DNA of 5,957 nt from MGIIa-L3 sp11892u (GTDB taxonomy: Archaea; Thermoplasmatota; Poseidoniia; Poseidoniales; Poseidoniaceae), in contig CBFHXB010000029.1 of assembly GCA_965659685.1 (NCBI GenBank), forward strand, positions 1-5,957. The letters run 5' to 3'. A program made the position numbers and the translations under genes. This document shows positions 1 to 5,957 of this stretch, in pieces. The notes under the pieces are model-generated. The model searched no databases. It was not told where the DNA came from and saw nothing but the letters and a program-made list of their open reading frames with translations. Within the stretch, counting starts at the first letter, position 1. Every line of letters starts with the position of its first letter.

Positions 1-77
1 TTCCGCAGCACAACAAACATCGTGGACGACAAGAGGAAGAATCCTGACCTTAAATCAGGTCATCATCCAGTCCGGGC
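1..77. other. Left-edge stretch of unclear status (upstream gene tail or short intergenic region)
   Basis: The three plus-strand frames stop at 45-47, 88-90 and 110-112. An upstream gene could therefore end just before the first full gene or overlap its start by 13 or 35 bases, and too little sequence remains to choose between them. A minus-strand gene starting at the reverse ATG at 20-18 and running off the left edge is also possible, which would make 21-77 a divergent intergenic region. The patch around 50-56 is locally AT-rich. No promoter boxes could be called with confidence. Confidence 0.3.
45..62. promoter_or_regulatory. Perfect 6-bp inverted repeat with 6-base spacer upstream of the first gene
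   Basis: TGACCT at 45-50 is matched by AGGTCA at 57-62 around an AT-rich six-base spacer, 15 bases before the ATG at 78. The symmetry resembles a dimeric repressor operator. It could also be a small hairpin, but no T-run follows, so it is not a classical intrinsic terminator. Repeats of this size arise by chance in a window of this length, so the call is weak. Confidence 0.15.
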
Positions 78-551
78 ATGGCTTCGATGATCCTTGGTTG
101 GACCCTGAATGACGTGACGAGTGCAATGGGATTGGGCACCACCGGACACCTTCTGAACGCCTCAAGCAAGTCGCATCAGGAAGGGCTTGCGGCGTTGGTC
201 AAAGGCGTCAATGAACGCCTCCCTGCTGAAGGAGACGTGGACATCTGGCTGATGTGCCAGCAGGATTCGTGCTACGACTACCGTGAACCTGTGGTCGTCG
301 GTGCGCCGATGGTTTTCGGGGGAAAGGTACCCGAAGTTCTCTGGTACCTGGCACCGAACGAACACGTCCAAGGGTTTCCATCGACCACGACCGTGGCTGA
401 TCTCCAGGCGATCATGAACGAGGTTTCGCTGAACGGCCCTGGGGAACTCCCGTCCCCAACTGTGCATCTTTCAGGATGGCACACCGAAGCGGAACGGCTT
501 GCTCCTTTGCTGGGTGTGCGTCAAACCCAAGCCTCTTCGGAGAGGCCTTGA
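78..551 (+). CDS. Hypothetical protein, 157 aa, family not recognised
   Basis: I do not recognise this protein. It is predicted to be soluble, with no signal peptide or membrane segment. A helical N-terminal part (about residues 1-50) is followed by a strand-rich core (about 53-110) containing two cysteines spaced C60-X4-C65 and several aromatic residues, then a short C-terminal section rich in Ser, Gln and Arg. The frame is open only from base 54, after a stop at 51-53, and the ATG at 78 is the first start in it. The ATG has no clear Shine-Dalgarno sequence. Codon choice resembles the downstream genes and favours a real gene. It lies on the same strand just upstream of the lipid-modification operon, 25 bases from the preferred start of the next gene, so it may be the first operon member. 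That link rests on position alone. Confidence 0.65.
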   Translation: MASMILGWTLNDVTSAMGLGTTGHLLNASSKSHQEGLAALVKGVNERLPAEGDVDIWLMCQQDSCYDYREPVVVGAPMVFGGKVPEVLWYLAPNEHVQGFPSTTTVADLQAIMNEVSLNGPGELPSPTVHLSGWHTEAERLAPLLGVRQTQASSERP

Positions 552-576
552 TACATGGGAACGTCCACGGGTCAGC

Positions 577-1179
577 GTGGACCCGACCCTCGATGCCAGC
601 ACCATTGTGCTGAACATCTTGCTGTACGTGCTTCTTCCTTTGTGGGTCGTGGCCGGTGGTGTCGATTGGTTTTGCCACCGGGCCACCAACATCGAATCCT
701 CAGCAGGGCTCCGCGAAGCGCTTGTTCACGCGGTCATGGGCGTTCAGGTTGGCATTCCAATCCTTCTTGGCTTGATGTTCGAAGTCAACGTGCTGGTCCT
801 CATCATGTGCATTCTGGCCTTTTTGGCCCATGAATTGGTGGCACATTACGACGTGAAGTACGCCCAAGACTTGCGCGAAATCAGCATCTGGGAAACCCAT
901 GCGCACAGCTACTTGGCCACCCTTCCGTTTTTCATCATCCTGCTCATCGTCGTGCGCCGCTGGGAGACGTTCATCGATTTCATCACCCTCAACTGGGCCG
1001 GCAGCATGCATTTGCAGTGGCGGGAGGAGTCCCTGGGCGTCAACGGTAATTTCGCAGTGGGGTACATCGTGTTCATGCTGGTGTTCGGCGTCATGCCGTA
1101 CCTGTCCGAAATTTATCGCTGCTGGAAATGGGAGCGCGACAACGGGGTCTCAACTTTGCCTTGGAGGAATTCAAGATGA
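577..1179 (+). CDS. Multi-span membrane protein with conserved His/Glu motifs, possible membrane oxidoreductase
   Basis: This is a 200-aa integral membrane protein with about four or five hydrophobic segments (roughly residues 9-28, 50-72, 73-90, 112-127 and 160-178). Polar conserved-looking motifs lie between them: D30-W-F-C-H34-R, H85-E86 with H90 and D92, and E106-T-H108-A-H110. From memory, a widespread and poorly characterised bacterial membrane family shares the pattern D-W-x-C-H-R, H-E and E-x-H-x-H-S, and is sometimes mislabelled in databases. The clustered His, Glu and Asp at membrane faces suggest metal binding, as in non-heme di-iron membrane hydroxylases or desaturases, but the canonical histidine-box order is absent, so catalysis is inferred. 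Start: GTG at 577 places the first helix at the N-terminus; a TTG at 499 would overlap the preceding gene by 53 bases and add an uncharacteristic polar extension. The stop overlaps the ketosynthase start in an ATGA junction. Confidence 0.72.
   Translation: MDPTLDASTIVLNILLYVLLPLWVVAGGVDWFCHRATNIESSAGLREALVHAVMGVQVGIPILLGLMFEVNVLVLIMCILAFLAHELVAHYDVKYAQDLREISIWETHAHSYLATLPFFIILLIVVRRWETFIDFITLNWAGSMHLQWREESLGVNGNFAVGYIVFMLVFGVMPYLSEIYRCWKWERDNGVSTLPWRNSR
1163..1168 (+). promoter_or_regulatory. Shine-Dalgarno site that fixes the ketosynthase start at 1176
   Basis: GGAGGA lies seven bases before the ATG at 1176, inside the end of the preceding membrane-protein gene. Together with the ATGA stop/start overlap it favours 1176 over an earlier in-frame GTG at 1128, which would extend 52 bases into the upstream gene. 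Confidence 0.8.
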
Positions 1180-2318
1180 CGCCCGTGTACATCACGTCGA
1201 CCGGGTGGCATCTGCCGGGTCCGGCCATCTCAAATGATCAGGTGGAAGTCGTGCTGGGGGCAGTGAACGGGAAACCTTCTGGCCTTCGAGCACAAATCCA
1301 GAAGGCCAACGGCATTCAAACGAGGCACTACGGCATTAACGCCGACCAACAAACCACGGTTTCAAACACCCAAATGGCGGTCTTGGCCGGGCAAGAATGC
1401 ATGGACCGGGCCTTCCGACCCATTCACCAAGTGGGCATGCTCGCCGTTGCGTCCACGCAAGGTGATCATCCCGTTCCGGGACTCGCGTCCTTCGTTCAGG
1501 CCGGCTTGGGGATGGCCGAAGTAGAAATCCTCACGGCGCAGTCCATTTGCTCCTCGTCCATGATGGCGCTCAAGGGCGCCTGGTTGGCCTTGCGGTGCGA
1601 TGAGCACGAAGCGGCGCTCGTGGTTGCTACCGAGATGCCCTCGCGTCTCCTCAAGCGGCAGCGGTACGAGGCCGCGTCGGAATCGACCTTCGCCAAGAAA
1701 ACCGTGGATTTCAACACCGAATTTCTCCGTTGGATGCTCTCCGACGGCGCCGGAGCGCTGTTGTTGGAAACCTCTCCGCGCCCGAAGGGGTTGTCCTTTC
1801 GCATCGACTGGATGAAAGGCTGGTCGCATGCGCACGCTCTTCCGACCTGCATGAGCGTTGGATCCAGCGGCAAGGCCGAAGAGGACCGCACGTGGCAGGA
1901 CTACGAGACCTACGCGGACGCAGAGCGTGACGGGGCCTTGCTGCTCCGGCAGGAGGTTCGCCTGCTCGATCATATCGTCCGCCTCGGCGTGGACGGATAC
2001 GTTCGCCTTGTTCAGGAGGGCCTGAACGTGCCCTCCGAAGTGGACCATTTCTTGTGCCACTACTCGTCTCATCATTTCCGACCTAAAATCCTCGACATGC
2101 TCGATGCAGCTGGCGTTGGCATTCCCGATGAGAAATGGTGGACCAACCTCTACACCCGAGGAAACACGGGTGCTGCCTCTATGTTCATCATGCTCGACGA
2201 GTTCGTGAGGACACAGAACCCGAAGGTCGGGGAACGCATCCTGTGTTTCGTGCCTGAGAGCGGACGGTTCAACACGACGTACATGCATCTGACGGTGGTG
2301 GATAACGATGGACGGTGA
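1176..2318 (+). CDS. Beta-ketoacyl-ACP synthase III-like ketosynthase, StlD/DarB family
   Basis: A 380-aa thiolase-fold condensing enzyme. Family members join an acyl thioester to a second acyl or beta-ketoacyl unit by decarboxylative Claisen condensation. The catalytic triad is visible: Cys125 in Q-S-I-C-S-S-S, His295 in L-C-H-Y-S-S-H-H (equivalent to the FabH His), and Asn330 in G-N-T-G-A-A-S. The N-terminal part, with an N-G-K-P-S stretch followed by N-G-I-x-T-R-x-Y-like sequence, resembles the StlD/DarB ketosynthases of dialkylresorcinol, cyclohexanedione and flexirubin-type pathways rather than housekeeping FabH, and it is longer than FabH (about 317 aa). It overlaps the membrane protein by 4 bases and the oxidase by 11, so it is the core of a coupled operon. 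No DarA-like aromatase/cyclase or carrier protein is present in the window, so a resorcinol product should not be assumed. OleA-like head-to-head condensation is another possibility. Confidence 0.9.
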   Translation: MTPVYITSTGWHLPGPAISNDQVEVVLGAVNGKPSGLRAQIQKANGIQTRHYGINADQQTTVSNTQMAVLAGQECMDRAFRPIHQVGMLAVASTQGDHPVPGLASFVQAGLGMAEVEILTAQSICSSSMMALKGAWLALRCDEHEAALVVATEMPSRLLKRQRYEAASESTFAKKTVDFNTEFLRWMLSDGAGALLLETSPRPKGLSFRIDWMKGWSHAHALPTCMSVGSSGKAEEDRTWQDYETYADAERDGALLLRQEVRLLDHIVRLGVDGYVRLVQEGLNVPSEVDHFLCHYSSHHFRPKILDMLDAAGVGIPDEKWWTNLYTRGNTGAASMFIMLDEFVRTQNPKVGERILCFVPESGRFNTTYMHLTVVDNDGR

Positions 2319-3051
2319 CATTGCAATCGACGGCGTTCCTGTGCAGAAGGCGGCGGAAGCCATCGGCGCAAACGATGTTCCCGACTTGGGACCGAACGCC
2401 CAAGATGCCCTGCGACGGTTGTTGCGCGTGTGGATCGGCTTCGAACGTGACCTCGTGACCGTGCCGCTGCTTCGGCGCCTCGACCTTGGCACCTACACGC
2501 TGGCCGACCACCGGCGGTTGCTCGTCAATTTGCGGCAGCAGGTGGTCGAGGGTTCGCGCTGGATCGCTCGAGCCGCGTCCTCGATGGACCGCGACCACAG
2601 CGAACTTCGTTCGATGATCCTTCGACACGCTGTGGACGAACACCGCGATTACACCATGCTCGAGCAGGACTACGTCAACGCCGGAGGTGAGCTTGAGACC
2701 ATCCTCAACCGCAACAAGAACGTCGGCAGCGAAGCCTTCCATGCGTTCATGATGCAGCGTGCCAGCCAGCCGAATCCCGTGGACATGCTCGGAGCGATGT
2801 GGATCATCGAAGGCCTCGGCGAACGGATGGCAACAGGGTGGGCCACGCGCATGGAAGAACTGTGCGAGCGTGAAGGCATCACACGCTTCATGACCTACCA
2901 TGGGGCGAACGACGACGATCACATGCAGCGGTTCTACGCCATGCTCGACGAGGTGTGTGTCGATTTGAACGTGGTCGAACGCATTGAAATGACCGCCAAG
3001 GTGGTCGCCCGCTTGTACCGGTTGCAATTGGAGGAGTTGGACGATGAGTAG
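2308..3051 (+). CDS. Iron-containing redox enzyme, heme-oxygenase-like di-iron oxidase family
   Basis: A 247-aa all-helical protein with no membrane segment. The pattern of acidic and histidine residues on separate helices matches the heme-oxygenase-like oxidase superfamily (UndA, CADD, BesC and SznF types), which use O2 and a di-iron centre on carboxylic, amino or fatty substrates. Candidate ligands are E81, the H107-A-V-D-E111-H112-R-D114 segment, E168 in W-I-I-E-G-L-G-E, H198 in Y-H-G, and one of D202-D204 with H205 in N-D-D-D-H. The stretch S-Q-P-N-P followed by D-M-L-G-A and the E-G-L-G helix looks like a subfamily I recall beside StlD/DarB ketosynthases. The ATG at 2308 lies inside the last 11 bases of the ketosynthase gene, with only a weak GGTGG ahead, consistent with translational coupling. 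The substrate is probably the ketosynthase product or its acyl precursor (inference). The exact ligand set needs a structure-based alignment. Confidence 0.82.
   Translation: MDGDIAIDGVPVQKAAEAIGANDVPDLGPNAQDALRRLLRVWIGFERDLVTVPLLRRLDLGTYTLADHRRLLVNLRQQVVEGSRWIARAASSMDRDHSELRSMILRHAVDEHRDYTMLEQDYVNAGGELETILNRNKNVGSEAFHAFMMQRASQPNPVDMLGAMWIIEGLGERMATGWATRMEELCEREGITRFMTYHGANDDDHMQRFYAMLDEVCVDLNVVERIEMTAKVVARLYRLQLEELDDE
3030..3036 (+). promoter_or_regulatory. Strong Shine-Dalgarno site for the gene at 3044
   Basis: GGAGGAG sits seven bases before the ATG at 3044, within the last codons of the oxidase gene. It is the best ribosome binding site in the window and supports the 8-base overlapping start over the later in-frame ATG at 3062. 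Confidence 0.8.
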
Positions 3052-3940
3052 CACCGCACGCATGGACCGGCGGCGGCGCAAAGCCATGGCCAGAAATCAC
3101 GGCAAGATGCCGGCCAGCATCCTCGATGCCATGGCCGGTGACGAGGCCATGCCGCTGGACCCTGTGGCCAAAGAATACTGGACCAAGGACCTCCAAAATC
3201 CGCTTCGCCGCATCGTGCTGCCGACGCTGAAGATTCTCCTCACCATCACCCTGCACATCACCTACTACCTCAAGCGGCTGTCACCCATCCAGTGGCGAGC
3301 CCATGGTTTCCTACAGTGGCAAATTTGCTTCTTCATGAAGTGGTTTGTACGGCCCGAAGCCAACGTCCTCATCCTTCGTCACTTTTGGGCCGAGTCAAAC
3401 CTGCTCAATTTCGTCATCGACAACGCCGGACAAGAGGAGGTTGACCCCGTCCTGATCCATCCAAAAATGATCAGGGATTTGATGGTGCAGACCTTTGTTC
3501 ATCACGACCAAGGCGTCCTGATGACCATGAGGGATTTGACGCAACCTGATCGATCACGTTGGCCTGTACCCAAAGACGAGTTGTCGTGGGAAAACTGGAA
3601 GCCCGTGCGCATCGATTACGACGTGGAACGCAAGAAGTGGACGCAGTTTCTTGATTTCGAGACCGCACATGAACTGTTCAAGACGACCTTTTGCTTCTGG
3701 CTCACGGCTCCAGAATACGAGGCGGCCATCAATTCCTTCCAATTCGACCATTCCATCGGCTTGCTCATTGACGACATCGTCGGTGCGAGCCACTTTGCTG
3801 ACATCGCCTACAACCGCTTCCCAATGATCCTGGTCGGCCCCACGGGCCTCAGTTATCGGTTCCTGATGCACGGTTTCTTCGTGGAGCACACGCATGGACA
3901 CCTCGAGCGCATGCGTGCTGAGCTCGGCATGGAGAACTGA
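3044..3940 (+). CDS. Uncharacterised histidine-rich, probably membrane-associated protein
   Basis: A 298-aa protein that I cannot assign to a named family. It begins with a basic, Arg/Lys-rich segment (residues 7-17), followed by two hydrophobic or amphipathic stretches (about 58-76 and 88-103) that could anchor it to a membrane. The rest looks soluble and carries many potential metal ligands: H113 and E117 in R-H-F-W-A-E-S-N, H153-H154-D155 in F-V-H-H-D-Q, an E-x-x-H-E segment near 207, a later F-D-H, and a dense C-terminal cluster H276, E281, H282, H284, H286 and E288. The arrangement suggests a metal-dependent enzyme acting on lipid, but no family signature proves it. It sits between the di-iron oxidase (8-base overlap, strong ribosome binding site) and the desaturase (2-base gap), so it is very likely in the same pathway as a partner, acyl-chain modifier or transferase (inference). 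Confidence 0.7.
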   Translation: MSSTARMDRRRRKAMARNHGKMPASILDAMAGDEAMPLDPVAKEYWTKDLQNPLRRIVLPTLKILLTITLHITYYLKRLSPIQWRAHGFLQWQICFFMKWFVRPEANVLILRHFWAESNLLNFVIDNAGQEEVDPVLIHPKMIRDLMVQTFVHHDQGVLMTMRDLTQPDRSRWPVPKDELSWENWKPVRIDYDVERKKWTQFLDFETAHELFKTTFCFWLTAPEYEAAINSFQFDHSIGLLIDDIVGASHFADIAYNRFPMILVGPTGLSYRFLMHGFFVEHTHGHLERMRAELGMEN

Positions 3941-3942
3941 AC

Positions 3943-4770
3943 ATGGCGCTCTCCGCTCATCATTGGCTGGGTGTGCTTCTTGCCACATGGTATTTCTCGG
4001 TAGGCTTTGGTATCACCGTGGCCTACCATCGCGTCTTGACCCACCGCTCGGCCAACCTCCGCAAGCCGGTGCTCTATGCGTTGGTGTTGGCCGGTCTTCC
4101 TGCGGGTCCACCGGCAGCGTGGGTTGGGAATCATCGCCGCCATCATTCAGATTCGGACGGACCCAACGATCCTCACAGTCCGATTACGGACGGATTTTGG
4201 TACGCGCACTGCGGGTGGTACCTCGGCATCAGGAACCGTGGCCTGTGCCTGTTGTATGCGCTTGGCGGGCCGCTTCGATACATCGTTGACATGTTCCTTC
4301 GACCGATGAGTCCAGGTGGGCATGACGCCTTGGCCAAAGACGTGCTTGAGGACCATTTTCTTCGGTTTCTGTCCACGCGTTTTGGCTTCATGATGGGCTC
4401 CATCGTCCAGACGTTGCCCTTTGTTTTGGCCTATCACCTGTTGGCGTGGGACGGCGTTATCATCGCTTGGGTGGCGGGCATCGTGTTCTACAATGCTGGC
4501 GATGCGGTCAATTCGGTCGGGCACCTCTGGGGCAAGCAGGACTTTGGCGGCGATGGAGCCGCCCGAAACAACCGGTTGGTGGCGCTTGTTTCGCTCGGGG
4601 AAGGCTGGCATTCAGGCCACCACGCCTTCCCACGGTCCGCTCGGCACGGCTTGCTGAAAGGGCAGGTTGACTTGTCCTTCATGCTGCTCCGTATGCTCGC
4701 TGCCGTCGGCCTTGCCTCAGACCTGCACGTGCCCTCTGAGCAGGCGATCGCGCAGCGTCGCCATACCTGA
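3943..4770 (+). CDS. Fatty acyl desaturase (stearoyl-CoA/delta-9 desaturase type)
   Basis: A 275-aa integral membrane non-heme di-iron desaturase that introduces a double bond into an acyl chain using O2 and an external electron donor. All three histidine boxes are present: H29-R-V-L-T-H34, H64-R-R-H-H68 and H223-S-G-H-H227 within G-E-G-W-H-S-G-H-H-A-F-P-R-S-A-R-H-G. H194 in N-S-V-G-H-L-W-G matches the additional family ligand. Hydrophobic spans lie at about 8-27, 43-62, 147-167 and 171-186. The protein ends shortly after the last box and has no C-terminal cytochrome b5 domain, so it needs a separate ferredoxin or similar donor, and none is encoded here. The ATG at 3943 follows the previous stop by two bases, with GGAG at 3931-3934. 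The usual function would be membrane unsaturation, but its place in the operon points to a dedicated role in making the ketosynthase substrate or modifying its product (inference). Confidence 0.93.
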   Translation: MALSAHHWLGVLLATWYFSVGFGITVAYHRVLTHRSANLRKPVLYALVLAGLPAGPPAAWVGNHRRHHSDSDGPNDPHSPITDGFWYAHCGWYLGIRNRGLCLLYALGGPLRYIVDMFLRPMSPGGHDALAKDVLEDHFLRFLSTRFGFMMGSIVQTLPFVLAYHLLAWDGVIIAWVAGIVFYNAGDAVNSVGHLWGKQDFGGDGAARNNRLVALVSLGEGWHSGHHAFPRSARHGLLKGQVDLSFMLLRMLAAVGLASDLHVPSEQAIAQRRHT

Positions 4771-5957
4771 TGCCGCACGTTGAAGCGACCGGCTCGTGCC
4801 GGCACGCGGTTCAAATGGGGTGGTTCTGTTGTCCTGCCATGGGGCCCTTGGCGCGCATCGGCTGGTGGCGCTCCACCCGGTCCGCCCGTCGCGAGCACAT
4901 GCCGCAGCGCGAGGTCCGCTCTTGGAAGGCGGAGCACGCCGTGGGCGCAGCAGCAAAGCGCGTGGCCAGCACCAAGCACGTGCATCTGGCCATCCGCATT
5001 CCGGATCCGGACCGTCCCCGAGGGTCAGGTGAAGTCGACGTCATCGCCATCACCGATCGCGCCGTCATCCTGCTCGAAGTGAAAAATTGGGGCGGAGACG
5101 TCCTCTTGCAGAACAACGACCTCGTGCAACAGCGTTTGCTTGACAAGGGCGAGCCGCCCAAACCGGTCATCGAAAAACTGCGGGCCAAGGTCCGGATGCT
5201 GCAGCGTTGTTCGCTGTCCATCGACCGCGTTGAGATGCTCGAGGTGCTCCCCATCGTGGTGCTGGCTAATCCGAAGGGGAACCTCAGCGACGAGGTGTTG
5301 GCGCATCCAGAGGTGTCGACGGTGGCGGACCTTCCTGCCAAGATCGAGGCGCTCCTGGCCACACGGGAGCCCGCAAGCGATGAGGAAATCATCCGCCAAG
5401 ACGCTTTGCTGCGACGCTTCGGTACGTGGGACGTGCTGACCTTTGACGGCGGCCAACGTCACACGGGGGACCTCACCGATGAGGACCTTCCCGAAGGGTG
5501 GGCCCGTGCGGATCACTCGTCCGTTGAAATCGCCGTGGAAGGTGGGTTCTTCTCCACCTTGTTCCGTGGTCCACGCCTCAGCGTGACCTTCCACTGCCGG
5601 GACGGCTCGAAGGTCACGGAGAACATGTCGCCAGGTCCGACCGTTCGGCACACCCAACCGTGGGACGATTCAGGCATCGACGGCAAAGGCACTTACCCGA
5701 TCGAGCATGTTCGCAAGGTGCTCTTCGGCAACGCGGCGCCCTTCGACTGGGGGGACATCCGTGGAGGTTCAGGCACGGGCGAAGACCCCGAAGGAGCGGG
5801 CGATGGCGTGCATGACCCTCTTGCTGACTTTGAGGTCGGAGGGACGTACACCGGAACGGTGGTGAAACACATGTACCGCAAGGACGGCGGGGCCTTCTAC
5901 GGCCTTCTCGTTGCGCTGGTCGAGCGTCAAGTCAAGGGCCTTCTGCACGTCAGAAGG
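4770..5957 (+). CDS. NERD domain protein with C-terminal S1-like domain (partial, 3' end off window)
   Basis: The frame stays open to the last base, so the gene is truncated by the window. Counting from 4770, residues about 45-180 resemble the nuclease-related NERD domain: E55 in W-K-A-E-H-A-V-G, then G-E88-V-D90, twelve residues, then E103-V-K105-N-W, the D-Xn-E-x-K signature of restriction-endonuclease-like folds. A middle part (about 217-340) of unknown fold follows, ending in a Gly/Asp/Glu-rich linker. The end (353-396) reads as the start of an S1/OB-fold RNA-binding domain: F-E-V-G-G-T-Y-T-G-T-V-V near the front and K-G-L-L-H-V-R at the edge. It may act on RNA or on nucleic acid damage (inference). 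The start is uncertain: ATG 4770 overlaps the desaturase stop as TGATG, but residues 1-43 are Cys/Trp-rich and atypical, so ATG 4899 (also 4815 or 4839) may be the true start. Confidence 0.8.
   Translation, partial: MPHVEATGSCRHAVQMGWFCCPAMGPLARIGWWRSTRSARREHMPQREVRSWKAEHAVGAAAKRVASTKHVHLAIRIPDPDRPRGSGEVDVIAITDRAVILLEVKNWGGDVLLQNNDLVQQRLLDKGEPPKPVIEKLRAKVRMLQRCSLSIDRVEMLEVLPIVVLANPKGNLSDEVLAHPEVSTVADLPAKIEALLATREPASDEEIIRQDALLRRFGTWDVLTFDGGQRHTGDLTDEDLPEGWARADHSSVEIAVEGGFFSTLFRGPRLSVTFHCRDGSKVTENMSPGPTVRHTQPWDDSGIDGKGTYPIEHVRKVLFGNAAPFDWGDIRGGSGTGEDPEGAGDGVHDPLADFEVGGTYTGTVVKHMYRKDGGAFYGLLVALVERQVKGLLHVRR

Noticed and set aside
499..576. Upstream TTG start for the membrane protein
   Set aside because: It would overlap the preceding gene by 53 bases and add a Cys/Pro/Arg-rich stretch before the first helix, with no ribosome binding site. 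It remains a minor alternative.
1176..2318. Assignment of the ketosynthase as housekeeping fabH or as darB itself
   Set aside because: Length and motifs fit the StlD/DarB group better than FabH, but no DarA-like aromatase is next to it, so a specific gene symbol or a dialkylresorcinol product is not supported.
1362..2492. A 376-codon antisense open frame opposite the ketosynthase and oxidase genes
   Set aside because: It is Arg/His-rich low-quality sequence lying across two well-supported plus-strand genes; long antisense frames are expected as shadows in GC-rich coding DNA.
2269..3087. A 272-codon antisense open frame opposite the oxidase gene
   Set aside because: It mirrors the oxidase codons, has no recognisable domain and crosses two gene junctions on the other strand.
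4795..4806. Perfect 12-bp palindrome CGTGCCGGCACG after the desaturase gene, possible terminator or operator
   Set aside because: No T-run follows, and six matched pairs are expected about once or twice by chance in a window of this size. It may also lie inside the NERD coding frame.
5025..5657. A 210-codon antisense open frame opposite the NERD gene
   Set aside because: The plus-strand frame carries the D-X12-E-V-K signature and stays open to the window edge, so the reverse frame is a shadow.

Overview
This window is a compact, fully plus-strand gene train of moderately high GC (about 60% by eye, not computed). The gene content is bacterial in style: strong Shine-Dalgarno sites precede several genes, there is a FabH/StlD/DarB-type ketosynthase, and there is a stearoyl-CoA-type desaturase. 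I cannot assign a lineage. A planktonic marine bacterium, or a marine archaeon carrying transferred bacterial lipid genes, would both fit. There are no RNA genes, insertion sequences, CRISPR repeats or convincing terminators.

Layout: bases 1-77 hold a short stretch of unclear status, either the tail of an upstream gene or an intergenic region. Then come an unrecognised 157-aa soluble protein (78-551), a roughly 200-aa multi-span membrane protein with conserved His/Glu/Asp motifs (577-1179), a ketoacyl synthase III of the StlD/DarB type (1176-2318), a heme-oxygenase-like iron-dependent oxidase (2308-3051), an unrecognised histidine-rich membrane-associated protein (3044-3940), a fatty acyl desaturase with three histidine boxes (3943-4770), and a partial gene running off the right edge that joins a NERD nuclease-like domain to a C-terminal S1-like domain (from about 4770 or 4899 to 5957).

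From 577 to 4770 the genes overlap by 4, 11 and 8 bases or are spaced by 2 bases, so they almost certainly form one translationally coupled operon. The ketosynthase would perform a Claisen condensation of acyl chains. The heme-oxygenase-like oxidase and the desaturase would modify the chain oxidatively. The two poorly known histidine-rich proteins (577-1179 and 3044-3940) probably act on the same membrane lipid or hydrophobic product. No carrier protein, ketoreductase, aromatase or transporter is visible here, so the product cannot be predicted. The NERD-S1 gene follows closely but looks functionally unrelated (nucleic acid metabolism).

The best candidate for an undescribed system is this five-gene oxidative lipid or alkyl-polyketide operon. 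The NERD-S1 fusion is a separate point of interest.
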